From positions 248,001 through 312,000 of the forward strand of contig NZ_JNYY01000003.1 of NCBI RefSeq assembly GCF_000716785.1: DNA of 64,000 nucleotides, written 5' to 3'. This DNA is from Amycolatopsis vancoresmycina (GTDB lineage: Bacteria; Actinomycetota; Actinomycetes; Mycobacteriales; Pseudonocardiaceae). The notes below the pieces were generated by a model that saw only the letters and a program-made list of their open reading frames with translations, did not search any database and had not been told where the DNA came from. Below are positions 31,745 to 40,643 of the stretch, one piece after another. The position numbers and the translations under genes are program-made. Position 1 is the first letter of the stretch; each line of letters starts with the position of its first letter.

Positions 31745-34366
31745 GTGACCGAGAACGCTCCGCAGCAGACCACCGACCTTCCGGGTGCCTGGGACCCGGC
31801 CGCCGAGGAAGCACCGATGTACGACCGCTGGGTAGCGGCCGGGTACTTCACGGCCGACGCCTCGTCGGGGAAGCCGCCGTTCTCGATCGTACTGCCGCCA
31901 CCGAACGTCACCGGTTCGCTGCACATGGGGCACGCCCTCAACCACACCCTGATGGACGCGATGAGCCGCCGCCGTCGCATGCAGGGCTACGAGGTGCTGT
32001 GGCTACCGGGCATGGACCACGCGGGCATCGCGACGCAGAACGTCGTCGAGCGGCAGCTGGCCGGCGAGGGCCTTTCGCGCCACGACCTGGGCCGGGAGAA
32101 GTTCGTCGAGCGGGTCTGGGAGTGGAAGGCCGAGTACGGCGGCAAGATCCTCGGCCAGATGAAGCGCCTCGGCGACGGCGTCGACTGGTCGCGCGAGCGG
32201 TTCACCATGGACGAGAACCTCTCGAAGGCCGTCCAGACGGTGTTCAAGAACTTCTACGACGAGGGCCTGATCTACCGGGCCGAGCGGATCATCAACTGGT
32301 GCCCGCGCTGCCAGACGGCGCTCTCGGACATCGAGGTCGACCACAACGACGACGACGGCGAACTCGTGTCGATCCGCTACGGCGACGGTGACGGCGCCAT
32401 CGTCGTGGCGACCACCCGCGCGGAGACGATGCTGGGTGACACCGCGGTCGCCGTCCACCCGGACGACGAGCGGTACGCGCACCTGGTCGGCACCGAGGTC
32501 GAGCTGCCGCTGACCGGCCGCCGCATCCCGATCGTGGCCGACAAGCACGTCGACCCGGAGTTCGGCACGGGTGCGGTGAAGGTCACCCCGGCGCACGACC
32601 CGAACGACTTCGAGATCGGCCGCCGCCACGACCTGCCGATGCTGACGATCATGAACGAGCGCGCGGAGATCACCGCGCCGGGGCCGTTCGAGGGCCTCGA
32701 CCGCTTCGAGGCGCGCCCGGCGGTCGTCGCCGCGCTGCGCGAGGCCGGCCGGATCGTCGCCGAGAAGCGGCCGTACGTGCACGCGGTGGGGCACTGCTCG
32801 CGGTGTGACACGGTGGTGGAGCCGCGGCTGTCGCTGCAGTGGTGGGTGAAGGTCGAGGAGCTGGCCCGCCTCGCGGGCGACGCGGTCCGCGACGGCCGCA
32901 CGAAGATCCACCCGCCGGAGCTGGGCAAGCGGTACTTCGACTGGGTCGACAACATGCACGACTGGACGATCTCGCGCCAGCTGTGGTGGGGCCACCGCAT
33001 CCCGGTGTACTACGGCCCGGACGGCGAAGTGGTGTGCGTCGGCCCGGACGAGCAGCCGCCGTCGGGCGAGGGCTGGACGCAGGACCCGGACGTGCTGGAC
33101 ACGTGGTTCTCCTCGGGCCTGTGGCCGATGTCGACGCTGGGCTGGCCGTCGTCGTCGGCGGATCTGGCGAAGTTCTATCCGACGAGCGTCCTGTCGACCG
33201 GCTACGACATCCTGTTCTTCTGGGTGGTCCGGATGATGATGTTCGGCGTGCACCAGATGGACGGCAAGCAGCCGTTCGACCACGTGTACCTGCACGGCCT
33301 GATCCGCGACGCGCAGGGCAAGAAGATGTCGAAGTCGCGCGGCAACGTGATCGACCCGCTGGAGTGGATGGACGCGTACGGCGCGGACGCCACCCGGTTC
33401 ACCCTGGCCCGCGGCGCCAACCCGGGCGCGGACATGGCACTGGCCGACGAGTGGGCGGCGGGGTCCCGCAACTTCTGCACGAAGCTGTGGAACGCGACGA
33501 AGTTCGCGATGATGAACGGGGCTTCGGTCGCTTCCGCTCTTCCGCCTGCTGCCGACCTGACCGAGGCGGACCGCTGGATCTTGGGACGGCTCGGCGCGCT
33601 GGTGTCCGAAGTGGACGGCCTGTTCGAGGACTTCCAGTTCGCGAAGGTGGCGGGCGCGCTCTACCAGTTCACCTGGAACGAGCTGTGCGACTGGTACCTG
33701 GAGCTGGCGAAGGTCCAGCTGTACCAGGGAGACTCCTCGCGGGTGGCGGCTACGCGCTCGGTGCTGGGCCACGTGCTGGACACGGTGCTGAGGTTGCTGC
33801 ACCCGTTCATCCCGTTCATCACCGAGAAGCTGTGGACGGCGTTGACCGGCGGCGAGTCCTTGGTCGTCGCGGCTTGGCCGGTGCCGTTCGAGGGGTACGC
33901 GGATCCCGTCGCCGACGCCCGGATCGCGGACGTCCAGAAGCTGGTGACGGAGATCCGCCGCTTCCGCGCGGACCAGGGGCTGAAGCCGGGCCAGAAGGTG
34001 GCGGCGCGCTTGGCGGGTTACGCGGGCGGCCACGAGGAGGCGATCCGGTCCCTGGTCCGGTTGACGCCGGCGTCCGACGACTTCGCGGCGAGCGCCTCGC
34101 TGGAGGTGGCCCTGGCGGACGGCGTGGTGACGCTGGAGCTGGACCTGTCGGGAACGGTCGACGTGGCGGCCGAGCGCAAGCGCCTCCAGAAGGACCTCGC
34201 GGCGGCGGAGAAGGAGCTGTCGCAGACGGAGGCCAAGCTGGGCAACGAGGCATTCATCGCGAAGGCCCCGGAGCAGGTCGTGGCCAAGATCAAGACCCGC
34301 AAGGAAACGGCGGCGGCGGACATCGACCGCATCACGGCCCGCTTGGCGACTCTTCCGGCTTCCTGA
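31745..34366 (+). CDS. valS: Valyl-tRNA synthetase
   Basis: This 873-residue class I synthetase charges tRNA-Val. The HIGH-type motif is HMGH at residues 60-63 after PPPNVTGSL. KMSKS is exact at 527-531. An inserted CP1 editing domain lies between them, an anticodon-binding helical domain follows, and a C-terminal coiled-coil arm (AAERKRLQKDLAAAEKELSQTEAKL) binds the tRNA corner. Length is normal. I start at GTG 31745, probably leaderless; upstream in-frame codons lie in the promoter. It belongs to the conserved valS-folC group, but folC is 4.2 kb away here. A good terminator follows, so valS is transcribed alone. Confidence 0.98.
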   Translation: MTENAPQQTTDLPGAWDPAAEEAPMYDRWVAAGYFTADASSGKPPFSIVLPPPNVTGSLHMGHALNHTLMDAMSRRRRMQGYEVLWLPGMDHAGIATQNVVERQLAGEGLSRHDLGREKFVERVWEWKAEYGGKILGQMKRLGDGVDWSRERFTMDENLSKAVQTVFKNFYDEGLIYRAERIINWCPRCQTALSDIEVDHNDDDGELVSIRYGDGDGAIVVATTRAETMLGDTAVAVHPDDERYAHLVGTEVELPLTGRRIPIVADKHVDPEFGTGAVKVTPAHDPNDFEIGRRHDLPMLTIMNERAEITAPGPFEGLDRFEARPAVVAALREAGRIVAEKRPYVHAVGHCSRCDTVVEPRLSLQWWVKVEELARLAGDAVRDGRTKIHPPELGKRYFDWVDNMHDWTISRQLWWGHRIPVYYGPDGEVVCVGPDEQPPSGEGWTQDPDVLDTWFSSGLWPMSTLGWPSSSADLAKFYPTSVLSTGYDILFFWVVRMMMFGVHQMDGKQPFDHVYLHGLIRDAQGKKMSKSRGNVIDPLEWMDAYGADATRFTLARGANPGADMALADEWAAGSRNFCTKLWNATKFAMMNGASVASALPPAADLTEADRWILGRLGALVSEVDGLFEDFQFAKVAGALYQFTWNELCDWYLELAKVQLYQGDSSRVAATRSVLGHVLDTVLRLLHPFIPFITEKLWTALTGGESLVVAAWPVPFEGYADPVADARIADVQKLVTEIRRFRADQGLKPGQKVAARLAGYAGGHEEAIRSLVRLTPASDDFAASASLEVALADGVVTLELDLSGTVDVAAERKRLQKDLAAAEKELSQTEAKLGNEAFIAKAPEQVVAKIKTRKETAAADIDRITARLATLPAS

Positions 34367-34376
34367 GTTGTGGACG

Positions 34377-34410
34377 AAGCCCGGTGCTCTCTCGCGGGAG
34401 TGCCGGGCTT
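34377..34410 (+). terminator. Stem-loop after valS
   Basis: AAGCCCGG (34377-34384) pairs with CCGGGCTT (34403-34410), and GCTC/GGAG-type pairing extends the stem around a short loop. The TTTGT run at the 3' side makes it close to a classical intrinsic terminator. Confidence 0.75.
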
Positions 34411-34448
34411 TGTCGTACCCCTCGGGTAGCGTGGAAAACGGGGGCTGC

Positions 34449-35333
34449 TCAGCCGGCCTCGGTGGCCCGCGCCCCTTCGATCAACGCGACCACCTCGGGT
34501 GTCACCCGCCGGTCCGAAGGCGTGGCCAGGTACGTCGGCATCCGCGGTGAGGGGTCCCGGAGCGGCCGGAACACCACCCCCGGCACCGGCAGCAGATTGG
34601 CGTGCGCCCGGTAGAACACCGTCCAGTGTGGACGGCCGAACCCCAGCGTCCCCAGTGTGTCCTGAGCCGTCGTGAAGTCCGGGCCCAGCAGCGGCTCGAA
34701 GCCCGCCTCCCGGCAGCAGGACACCACCAGGTCGTACAACGGCTGGTTCCGCGCAGGCGAGCTCAACCGCGCCGGAATGGCGGCCAGCGAGGCGAACGGG
34801 ACCACCTCCGACCCGGCCAGCGGGTGCGAAGCCGGCAGGGCCACCACCACCTCATCCGTCCACAGTGGAGTAAAGTCGAGCCCGGGGGAAGACCGGGAGC
34901 CCCGGACGATCGTGGCGTCCAGCGATCCGTCCCGGACTCGCTGCAGCCGCTCGGCTGTCGGTGCGTGGACCAGCTCCAGTTGCGCCTCCGGGGCCCGCCG
35001 CGTGAACTCGGCCAGCAGCACGTCCAAGCGGTCGCCCAGGCCCTCGCTCGTGCCGAGCCGCAGCAGCCGGACGTCGCGGAAGTCCGCCACCGACGATTCC
35101 GCCCGCCGGGCCGCCGTCAGCACCGCCCGGGCCTCCGGCAGGAACCGCTGCCCCGCCTCCGTCAACGCCACCGACCGCGTCGTGCGCGTCAACAGCGGCA
35201 CGCCCAGCGAACGCTCCAGCCGCCGGATCTGCTGGCTCACCGCCGGCTGGACGATGTGCAGCCGCTCCGCCGCGCGGCCGAAGTGCAGCTCCTCCGCGAC
35301 CGTCACGAAATACCTCAGCTGACGCAGCTCCAC
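34449..35333 (-). CDS. LysR-family transcription regulator
   Basis: This 294-residue regulator has an N-terminal LysR helix-turn-helix (residues 1-60: ELRQLRYFVTVAEELHFGRAAERLHIVQPAVSQQIRRLE) and a periplasmic-binding-protein-like effector domain. I start at GTG 35333 so that the protein opens with the family VELRQLRYF; upstream codons run into the hydrolase gene region. It diverges from two alpha/beta hydrolase genes. An ATC-N9-GAT element at 35349-35363, the classical LysR box, lies just upstream of its start, so it likely controls the hydrolases and itself. The co-inducer is unknown. Confidence 0.92.
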   Translation of the reverse strand: MELRQLRYFVTVAEELHFGRAAERLHIVQPAVSQQIRRLERSLGVPLLTRTTRSVALTEAGQRFLPEARAVLTAARRAESSVADFRDVRLLRLGTSEGLGDRLDVLLAEFTRRAPEAQLELVHAPTAERLQRVRDGSLDATIVRGSRSSPGLDFTPLWTDEVVVALPASHPLAGSEVVPFASLAAIPARLSSPARNQPLYDLVVSCCREAGFEPLLGPDFTTAQDTLGTLGFGRPHWTVFYRAHANLLPVPGVVFRPLRDPSPRMPTYLATPSDRRVTPEVVALIEGARATEAG

Positions 35334-35348
35334 CGGCCGACCCCATTC

Positions 35349-35363
35349 ATCAGGCTTCGTGAT
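35349..35363. promoter_or_regulatory. LysR box ATC-N9-GAT
   Basis: ATC (35349-35351) and GAT (35361-35363) are nine bases apart and inverted, which is the classical NodD/LysR recognition pattern. It sits 16 bp upstream of the LysR GTG and 58 bp upstream of the first hydrolase start. Confidence 0.5.
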
Positions 35364-35421
35364 CAGTGTAGGAGCGGACTGCCCCTCGAAAAGCGCCGAG
35401 CCGAACCCCAAGCTCGACGGC

Positions 35422-36183
35422 ATGCCCCTCTTGGACGTCGACAACATCCGCCTCCACTACGAAGACGCCGGCACCGGCCCGGCCCTGCTGCTCCTGCACG
35501 GCTGGGGGACCAGCGGCCGCGTCTGGCAGTCGTGCCTGCCCGATCTCGTGCGCGACCACCGCGTCGTCACCCTCGACTGGCGCGGCTGCGGCCGCTCCGA
35601 CCACCCCGCCGACGGCAACACCATCGCCCGGATCACCGCGGATCTCGCCGAGGTCATCGAGACGCTGGAAATCGAACCCACCGTCGCCGGGTCGAGCATC
35701 GGCGGCGTCTTCGCCACCGAACTGGCCCTCGCCCGGCCCGATCTCGTGAACCACGTCGTCGCCGTCGACAGCCCCGCGTACTGGCCCAGCACCGGCATGC
35801 TGGAGAAGGTCCGCGACCTTCGGGAACGGCTCGTCGACGACCGGGCGGGCACCCTCGGGGACTGGGTGCCGAACTGGTTCGCCCCGGGCGCCGCGCGCGA
35901 GCTCGTCGACTGGACCGTCCGCCAGCTGCTCGACTCCGGTGCCTACATCGACGAGCTGTTCACCGAGTGCACCACCTACGACCCGCGGCCCCGGCTGGCG
36001 GACCTCAAGACCCCGATCACCTACCTGCACGGCGAACTCGACGCCGAAATCCCCCTGGACGTGCCGCGCACCTGCGCCGCCGAGACGCCCGGCGCCCGCG
36101 TGCACGTCCTCGCCGGCTGCGGGCACCTGCCGCACCAGGAAAACCCGCGCGCGTTCACCGCCGCCCTCCGGGAAATCGCCTGA
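35422..36183 (+). CDS. Alpha/beta hydrolase (first of a tandem pair)
   Basis: This 253-residue hydrolase has the oxyanion HGWGTSG (26-32), nucleophile Ser92 in GSSIG, and a catalytic His in AGCGHLPHQENP near the C terminus. A WRGCGRSD segment is typical of the haloperoxidase/epoxide hydrolase/C-C hydrolase clan, but no halide-binding Trp pair is obvious. ATG 35422 is chosen by family alignment; its ribosome site is weak. It is followed three bases later by a second hydrolase, and a LysR gene diverges upstream. The substrate is unknown. Confidence 0.85.
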   Translation: MPLLDVDNIRLHYEDAGTGPALLLLHGWGTSGRVWQSCLPDLVRDHRVVTLDWRGCGRSDHPADGNTIARITADLAEVIETLEIEPTVAGSSIGGVFATELALARPDLVNHVVAVDSPAYWPSTGMLEKVRDLRERLVDDRAGTLGDWVPNWFAPGAARELVDWTVRQLLDSGAYIDELFTECTTYDPRPRLADLKTPITYLHGELDAEIPLDVPRTCAAETPGARVHVLAGCGHLPHQENPRAFTAALREIA

Positions 36184-36186
36184 ACG

Positions 36187-36963
36187 ATGCCGAAAGTGAC
36201 CTTCGAAGACGCCGTCGTCCACTACGACCGGACCGGCGACGGCCCCGGTCTGCTCCTGCTCCACGGCACTGCCGCCTCCCGCGAACAGTGGGCGCCGCTG
36301 ACCGCGCTGGCAACAGGCTTCACCGTCCTGGCCCCCGACTTCCCCGGCTCCGGCCGGACCACCGACGGCGGCGGCCCGATCACCGTCGAAGCCCTCGCCG
36401 CCCAGGCCGAAGCCGTCCTGGACCACGCCGGGTTCGGCGCCGCGCACGTCGTCGGGCACTCGCTCGGCGCGGTCGTGGCGGCGCACCTGGCCGGCACCCG
36501 CCCGGACCGGGTCCGGTCCGCGGTCCTGCACGCCGCCTGGCCGGTCACCGACACCAGGCAGGACGCCGAGTTCCGCTACTGGCTGGACCTGCTGGAGACC
36601 GGGACCTTCGCCCGGATGCTCCCGCTGATGGCCTTCGGCCCGCGCTACTGGGACCAGGCCACCGCGGAGAGCAACGAACAGCTCGTCAAGACCCTCGAAC
36701 CGGCGATCCAACCGGGCACGGACCGCCAGATCGCGGCCGACCGCGCCGTCGACCTCCGTCCGGTGCTCGGCCGGATCACCGCGCCGGTGCTCGTGCTCGG
36801 CAGCGCGCACGACCGGATCGTCACCGCGGACCAGCAGCGGGCGCTGGCCGCCGCGATCCCGGACGCGCGCGCCGCCGAGATCGACGCGGGGCACGGTGCC
36901 CCGGCCGAACTGCCGGCCGAGTTCGCCCGGCTCGTGCTGGACTTCGTCAGGTCAGCGCCTTGA
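36187..36963 (+). CDS. Alpha/beta hydrolase (second of a tandem pair)
   Basis: This 258-residue hydrolase has HGTAASRE as oxyanion turn, Ser92 in GHSLGA as nucleophile, Asp in GSAHDRIV and His in DAGHGAPAE. It lies three bases after the first hydrolase, so the two should be co-translated. They share the fold but little close identity, which suggests different steps or substrates. The final 17 bp overlap the convergent SGNH lipase gene. Confidence 0.87.
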   Translation: MPKVTFEDAVVHYDRTGDGPGLLLLHGTAASREQWAPLTALATGFTVLAPDFPGSGRTTDGGGPITVEALAAQAEAVLDHAGFGAAHVVGHSLGAVVAAHLAGTRPDRVRSAVLHAAWPVTDTRQDAEFRYWLDLLETGTFARMLPLMAFGPRYWDQATAESNEQLVKTLEPAIQPGTDRQIAADRAVDLRPVLGRITAPVLVLGSAHDRIVTADQQRALAAAIPDARAAEIDAGHGAPAELPAEFARLVLDFVRSAP

Positions 36964-37819
36964 GCACCACCGCGGCCACGCCGGCCATCCCGGCCTTGAC
37001 CGGGTGGTAGGCGGCCGCGGCGAAGACGTCCTGGTTCTTGCCGTTGATCCACGCCGAGCCGCCGCGGGCGCAGGCGTCGTGGCCGCGTGACGGGCCGAAG
37101 GTGTCGACGTACTCCGCCTTCCCGTCCGCGTCCGCGGCGTCGGACAGCGTCCGGTTCAGGGCTTCTTCGACGCTGTTCAGCCACGCGTAGTCGCCGTCGG
37201 CGAACGGCAGCACGTCCGGGCAGTAGCCCTGTTCGGGGGCGATCCGCGGGTACCCGACCAGCAGGACCCGCGCGCCCGGCGAGCGCTCGTGGACCGTGGC
37301 GAGCGCCGCCTCGACCCGCGGGCCGATGTTGTCGATCGCCGCCATGATCGTGTCCGTGCCGCTCGCGCTGAAGTGCTGTTCGCACGGGCTGCCCGTCGGG
37401 TCGCTCGCCCGCAATCCGGGACAGGTCGCGGTCAGGGTGCCGAACACGCCGTAGTCGTTGCCGCCGATGCCGAGGGTGACCAGGTCGGTGTCGACGCGCA
37501 GGGCGTCCAGCTGCGGGGCGTTGGTGCCGTCGAAGGGCACCTTCTGCGGCCGGGTCATGTTCGTGGTGTCCGCCCCGGCGCAGCTGACGTCGGTGAACCG
37601 ACCCGGGTGCAGGGCCGCGGCCACCACCGACGGGTAGTTCGCCGTCGACCGCCCGCAGCCGAGCGGGTCGATTCGCTGGACCGGGATGTACGGCCCGGAG
37701 GTGTAGGAGTCGCCGAGGGCGACGTAGTGGTGGTACTCGGCCGCCGACGCGGCGGCCGCGGTGGTGGTGAGCAGGATGGCTGCCGAGAAGCCGGCGACGA
37801 GCAGCCGGGTGGTGCGCAT
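36947..37819 (-). CDS. Secreted SGNH/GDSL-family lipase or esterase
   Basis: This 290-residue protein has a Sec signal peptide (about 1-27, ending ASAAEYHH). The mature hydrolase carries block I GDSYTSG with nucleophile Ser38, the GIGGND oxyanion block, and a late YHPVKAG whose His272 completes the active site. Six cysteines in the mature chain can pair as in Streptomyces extracellular SGNH lipases. It should cleave esters of lipids or small molecules outside the cell. It converges on the hydrolase pair with a 17-bp overlap, so it is an independent unit. Confidence 0.92.
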   Translation of the reverse strand: MRTTRLLVAGFSAAILLTTTAAAASAAEYHHYVALGDSYTSGPYIPVQRIDPLGCGRSTANYPSVVAAALHPGRFTDVSCAGADTTNMTRPQKVPFDGTNAPQLDALRVDTDLVTLGIGGNDYGVFGTLTATCPGLRASDPTGSPCEQHFSASGTDTIMAAIDNIGPRVEAALATVHERSPGARVLLVGYPRIAPEQGYCPDVLPFADGDYAWLNSVEEALNRTLSDAADADGKAEYVDTFGPSRGHDACARGGSAWINGKNQDVFAAAAYHPVKAGMAGVAAVVLKALT

Positions 37820-37891
37820 GAAGACCCCGTTCTCGCTGGTGGAACTGCTGCCACCAGATTTAGCGAGCCCCGGCCGCCGAGGGGACGGACT

Positions 37892-38527
37892 TCACCCGCC
37901 AGTCGGGTCACCGTCGCCGTGCTCACGGTAAGTGATCAAGGTGCGCCAGAACAGCAGCGGCCGGACCGTGCTCCCGGGCAGCAGCCGGGCCGACTCGCGG
38001 CGCAGCTCGGCCAGCGTCGGGTAGTCGTCGACGACCGGGGCCTTCGGACCCTCTTCGGGGCCGCCGTTCAGCCGTTCGCCGGCGTAGACGACCAGCCGCG
38101 CGAGCGCGTTGACCGGGAACGCCGCGAGGGCACGCGCCCAGTCCGCCGGCGTGCTCGGCTTCGCCAGGCCGAGCACCACGAGCACCCCGCCCGGCACCAG
38201 CGCGCGGCGCAGCTTGGCGACCGTTTCGAACGGCATGTGGTGCAGCGACGCCAGGCACGAGATGTAGTCGTAGTGCGCCTCGGGCAGCGCGTCCGTGGTG
38301 ACGTCAGCCTGCCGGTAGACGATCTCGCCGGGCCCCGGCGACCCGAGCCCGGCCGCCGCCCCGACCATCGCCGCCGAGACGTCGACCGCCTCCACCGCCA
38401 TGCCGGTCGCGGCCAGCCGCCGCGCGAACCGGCCGGTGCCGCAGCCGACGTCCAGCGCGATCCCCGGCCCCGGCGGCAGCAGGTCCAGCAGCAGCGGGTG
38501 GTAGTGGTCGTTGTGGTTGAACGGCAT
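37892..38527 (-). CDS. Class I SAM-dependent methyltransferase
   Basis: This 211-residue protein has the SAM motif I LDVGCGTGRFARRLA (about residues 25-39), an acidic residue ending strand 2 (VEAVDVS), and a motif IV-like YDYISCLASLHHM. Later helices ALVPGGVLVVLGLAKP follow the standard fold. I start at ATG 38527, at MPFNHNDHYHP; an in-frame Met further upstream is less likely. It diverges from folC across 74 bp. The acceptor is unknown. Confidence 0.87.
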   Translation of the reverse strand: MPFNHNDHYHPLLLDLLPPGPGIALDVGCGTGRFARRLAATGMAVEAVDVSAAMVGAAAGLGSPGPGEIVYRQADVTTDALPEAHYDYISCLASLHHMPFETVAKLRRALVPGGVLVVLGLAKPSTPADWARALAAFPVNALARLVVYAGERLNGGPEEGPKAPVVDDYPTLAELRRESARLLPGSTVRPLLFWRTLITYREHGDGDPTGG

Positions 38528-38555
38528 GCGTCGAGAGTGCCACCCGGCACGCACG

Positions 38556-38561
38556 TAGACT
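38556..38561 (+). promoter_or_regulatory. folC -10 element TAGACT
   Basis: This is the same hexamer as in the valS and tig promoters. It lies 40 bp before the chosen folC GTG, giving a short leader that contains GGAGGAG. Confidence 0.5.
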
Positions 38562-38601
38562 CGGAAGGCAAGTGCGAAAACCCCAGGCCGGAGGAGATTC
38601 A

Positions 38602-40257
38602 GTGCCGCAGGATGAGACAGGTCGCAGGCCGGACCTGTCGGATCTGGACAGTTTCGCGGGCGTCGACGAACTGGGGACGTCGGGCTACGAGGAGTCCGAC
38701 GACCACGACCCGGAGCTGGACGTCCGCGACACCGCGTTCGAAGCCGGCGGCGGCTCGCGCGGCGGGATCGGCGGCGTCGGCCAGCTCGGGGACAACCTCG
38801 CCACCGGCCCGGTGCCCGACCTCACCGTGCCCGAGGACGCCGAGTTGCACGAGCTCGACGACCAGGGCGAACAGGTCGCGTACGGCGACCCGGACGGCCC
38901 CGAGGCGCGGCGCGAGCTGATGGCCGTCGAGGCCGAGCTGAACCAGCGCTGGCCGGAGACGAAGATCGAGCCGTCGCTGACCCGCATTTCGGCGTTGACG
39001 CAGCTGCTGGGCGAGCCGAACAAGGGCTACCCGGTGCTGCACGTGGCCGGCACGAACGGCAAGGGTTCCACGGCCCGGATGATCGATGCGCTGCTGACCC
39101 GGATGGGCCTGCGCGTCGGCCGCTACACGAGCCCGCACCTGCAGCTGGTCACCGAGCGGATCGCGCTCGACGGCCGGCCGATCTCCGCCGCGCGCTACGC
39201 CGAGCTGTGGCACGACATCGCGCCGTACGTGTCCATGGTGGACGGTGCCTCGGCGGACGGCGTCGAGATGAGCAAGTTCGAAATCCTCACCGGGATGGCG
39301 TTCGCCGCGTTCGCCGACGCCCCCGTAGAGGCCGCGGTGCTCGAAGCGGGCCTGGGCGGCGCCTGGGACGCCACGAACGTCGCGGACGCCGACGTCGCCG
39401 TCATCACGCCGATCGGCCTCGACCACGTCGAGTACCTCGGGCCCGACGCGGTGAGCGCGGCGCGCGAAAAGGCGGGCATCATCAAGCCCGGCTCGGTCGC
39501 GGTGATCGCCGAGCAGGACCCCGAGGTGCTCAAGGTGCTGCTGGAGCGCGCGGTCGAGGTCGACGCCGCGGTCGCGCGCGCGGGCAGCGAGTTCGGCGTG
39601 CTGGAGAAGGAGATCGCCGTCGGCGGGCAGCTGCTGAAGCTGCAGGGCCTCGGCGGGGTCTACGACGACGTCTTCCTGCCGCTGCACGGCGCCCACCAGG
39701 CCGCGAACGCCGCACTGGCGCTGGCCGCGGTCGAAGCGTTCTTCGGCGCGGGCAAGGACAAGCAGCTGGTCGTCGAGGCGGTGCGCGAGGCGTTCGCCGA
39801 GGTCGAGACGCCGGGACGGCTCGAGCGCGTCCGCTCGGCGCCGACGGTCCTGCTCGACGCGGCGCACAACCCGCACGGCGCCCGAGCCCTTGCCACCACG
39901 GTGTCCGAGGAGTTCGCCTTCCGCCGCCTGGTCGCGGTGGTCGGCGTGATGGCCGACAAGGACGCCCACGGCATCCTGGACGCGCTGGAGCCGGTGGTCT
40001 CGGACATCGTCGTGACGCGCAACTCCTCGCCCCGGTCGATGCCGCTGGACGAGCTCAACGAGCTGGCGATCTCGGTGTTCGGCGAGGACCGCGTGGTCGC
40101 CGAAACGGACCTGGAGACGGCGATCGAGACGGCGATCGCGCTCGTCGAGACCAACGACGACCCGGAGGAACCCCTGGCGGGCGGCGGCGTGCTGGTCACC
40201 GGCTCGGTGGTCACGGCGGGCGAGGCGCGCACGCTGTTCGGGAAGGAGCCGGCGTGA
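38602..40257 (+). CDS. folC: Folylpolyglutamate synthase / dihydrofolate synthase
   Basis: This 551-residue Mur-ligase-type enzyme adds glutamate to dihydropteroate and reduced folates using ATP. The P-loop GTNGKGST is at 150-157, the Mur central domain continues with SPHLQLVTERI, and the C-terminal domain carries DAAHNPHGARAL. Residues 1-104 are an acidic, Gly-rich extension with no counterpart in short FolC proteins. I choose GTG 38602 because GGAGGAG lies seven bases upstream; the GTG at 38572 has no ribosome site. The stop overlaps the start of the DUF4233 gene, so the two are coupled. Confidence 0.96.
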   Translation: MPQDETGRRPDLSDLDSFAGVDELGTSGYEESDDHDPELDVRDTAFEAGGGSRGGIGGVGQLGDNLATGPVPDLTVPEDAELHELDDQGEQVAYGDPDGPEARRELMAVEAELNQRWPETKIEPSLTRISALTQLLGEPNKGYPVLHVAGTNGKGSTARMIDALLTRMGLRVGRYTSPHLQLVTERIALDGRPISAARYAELWHDIAPYVSMVDGASADGVEMSKFEILTGMAFAAFADAPVEAAVLEAGLGGAWDATNVADADVAVITPIGLDHVEYLGPDAVSAAREKAGIIKPGSVAVIAEQDPEVLKVLLERAVEVDAAVARAGSEFGVLEKEIAVGGQLLKLQGLGGVYDDVFLPLHGAHQAANAALALAAVEAFFGAGKDKQLVVEAVREAFAEVETPGRLERVRSAPTVLLDAAHNPHGARALATTVSEEFAFRRLVAVVGVMADKDAHGILDALEPVVSDIVVTRNSSPRSMPLDELNELAISVFGEDRVVAETDLETAIETAIALVETNDDPEEPLAGGGVLVTGSVVTAGEARTLFGKEPA

Positions 40258-40640
40258 CGTCGCCAGCCAAGCCCAAGGACCCGATGAAGGGCTTCCGCGG
40301 GGTGATGTCGGGGACGCTGATCATGGAGGCCATCACGGTCGCCCTGGCCATCCCGGTGGTGAACAAACTGGGCGGCGGCATCTCGACGGGCACCGGCTGG
40401 ACGGTCATCGCGGTGGCCGCGCTGCTGATCGTGACGTGCGGGTTCGTCAAGCGCCCGTGGGCGGTGCCGGTGATCCTGGCGCTGCAGGTGGTGCTGATCG
40501 CGCTGGTGTTCTGGCTCCCGGCGATCGCGGTGCTGGGCGTGATCTTCCTGGCGGTGTGGCTGTGGCTGCTGTGGCTGCGCCGCGATGTCGCCCGGCGGAT
40601 GGCGGCGGGGACGCTGGCCAGCCAGCAGCCCCAGCCCTGA
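40254..40640 (+). CDS. DUF4233 membrane protein
   Basis: This 128-residue protein has four hydrophobic helices (about 25-43, 50-67, 73-95 and 96-112) and a basic C-terminal tail. Its GTG overlaps the folC stop (GTGA) behind GGAAGGAG, so translation is coupled. The same small gene follows folC in many actinobacteria, including M. tuberculosis Rv2446c, and its role is unknown. The conserved position argues for a function tied to folate or to nucleotide supply, since ndk is normally next, but that is inference. Confidence 0.87.
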   Translation: MTSPAKPKDPMKGFRGVMSGTLIMEAITVALAIPVVNKLGGGISTGTGWTVIAVAALLIVTCGFVKRPWAVPVILALQVVLIALVFWLPAIAVLGVIFLAVWLWLLWLRRDVARRMAAGTLASQQPQP

Positions 40641-40643
40641 CCG

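Noticed and set aside
39207..40250. Long plus-strand frame through folC leading into DUF4233
   Set aside because: Only its last 128 codons (from 40254) form the DUF4233 protein. The rest is a shadow of folC in another frame.
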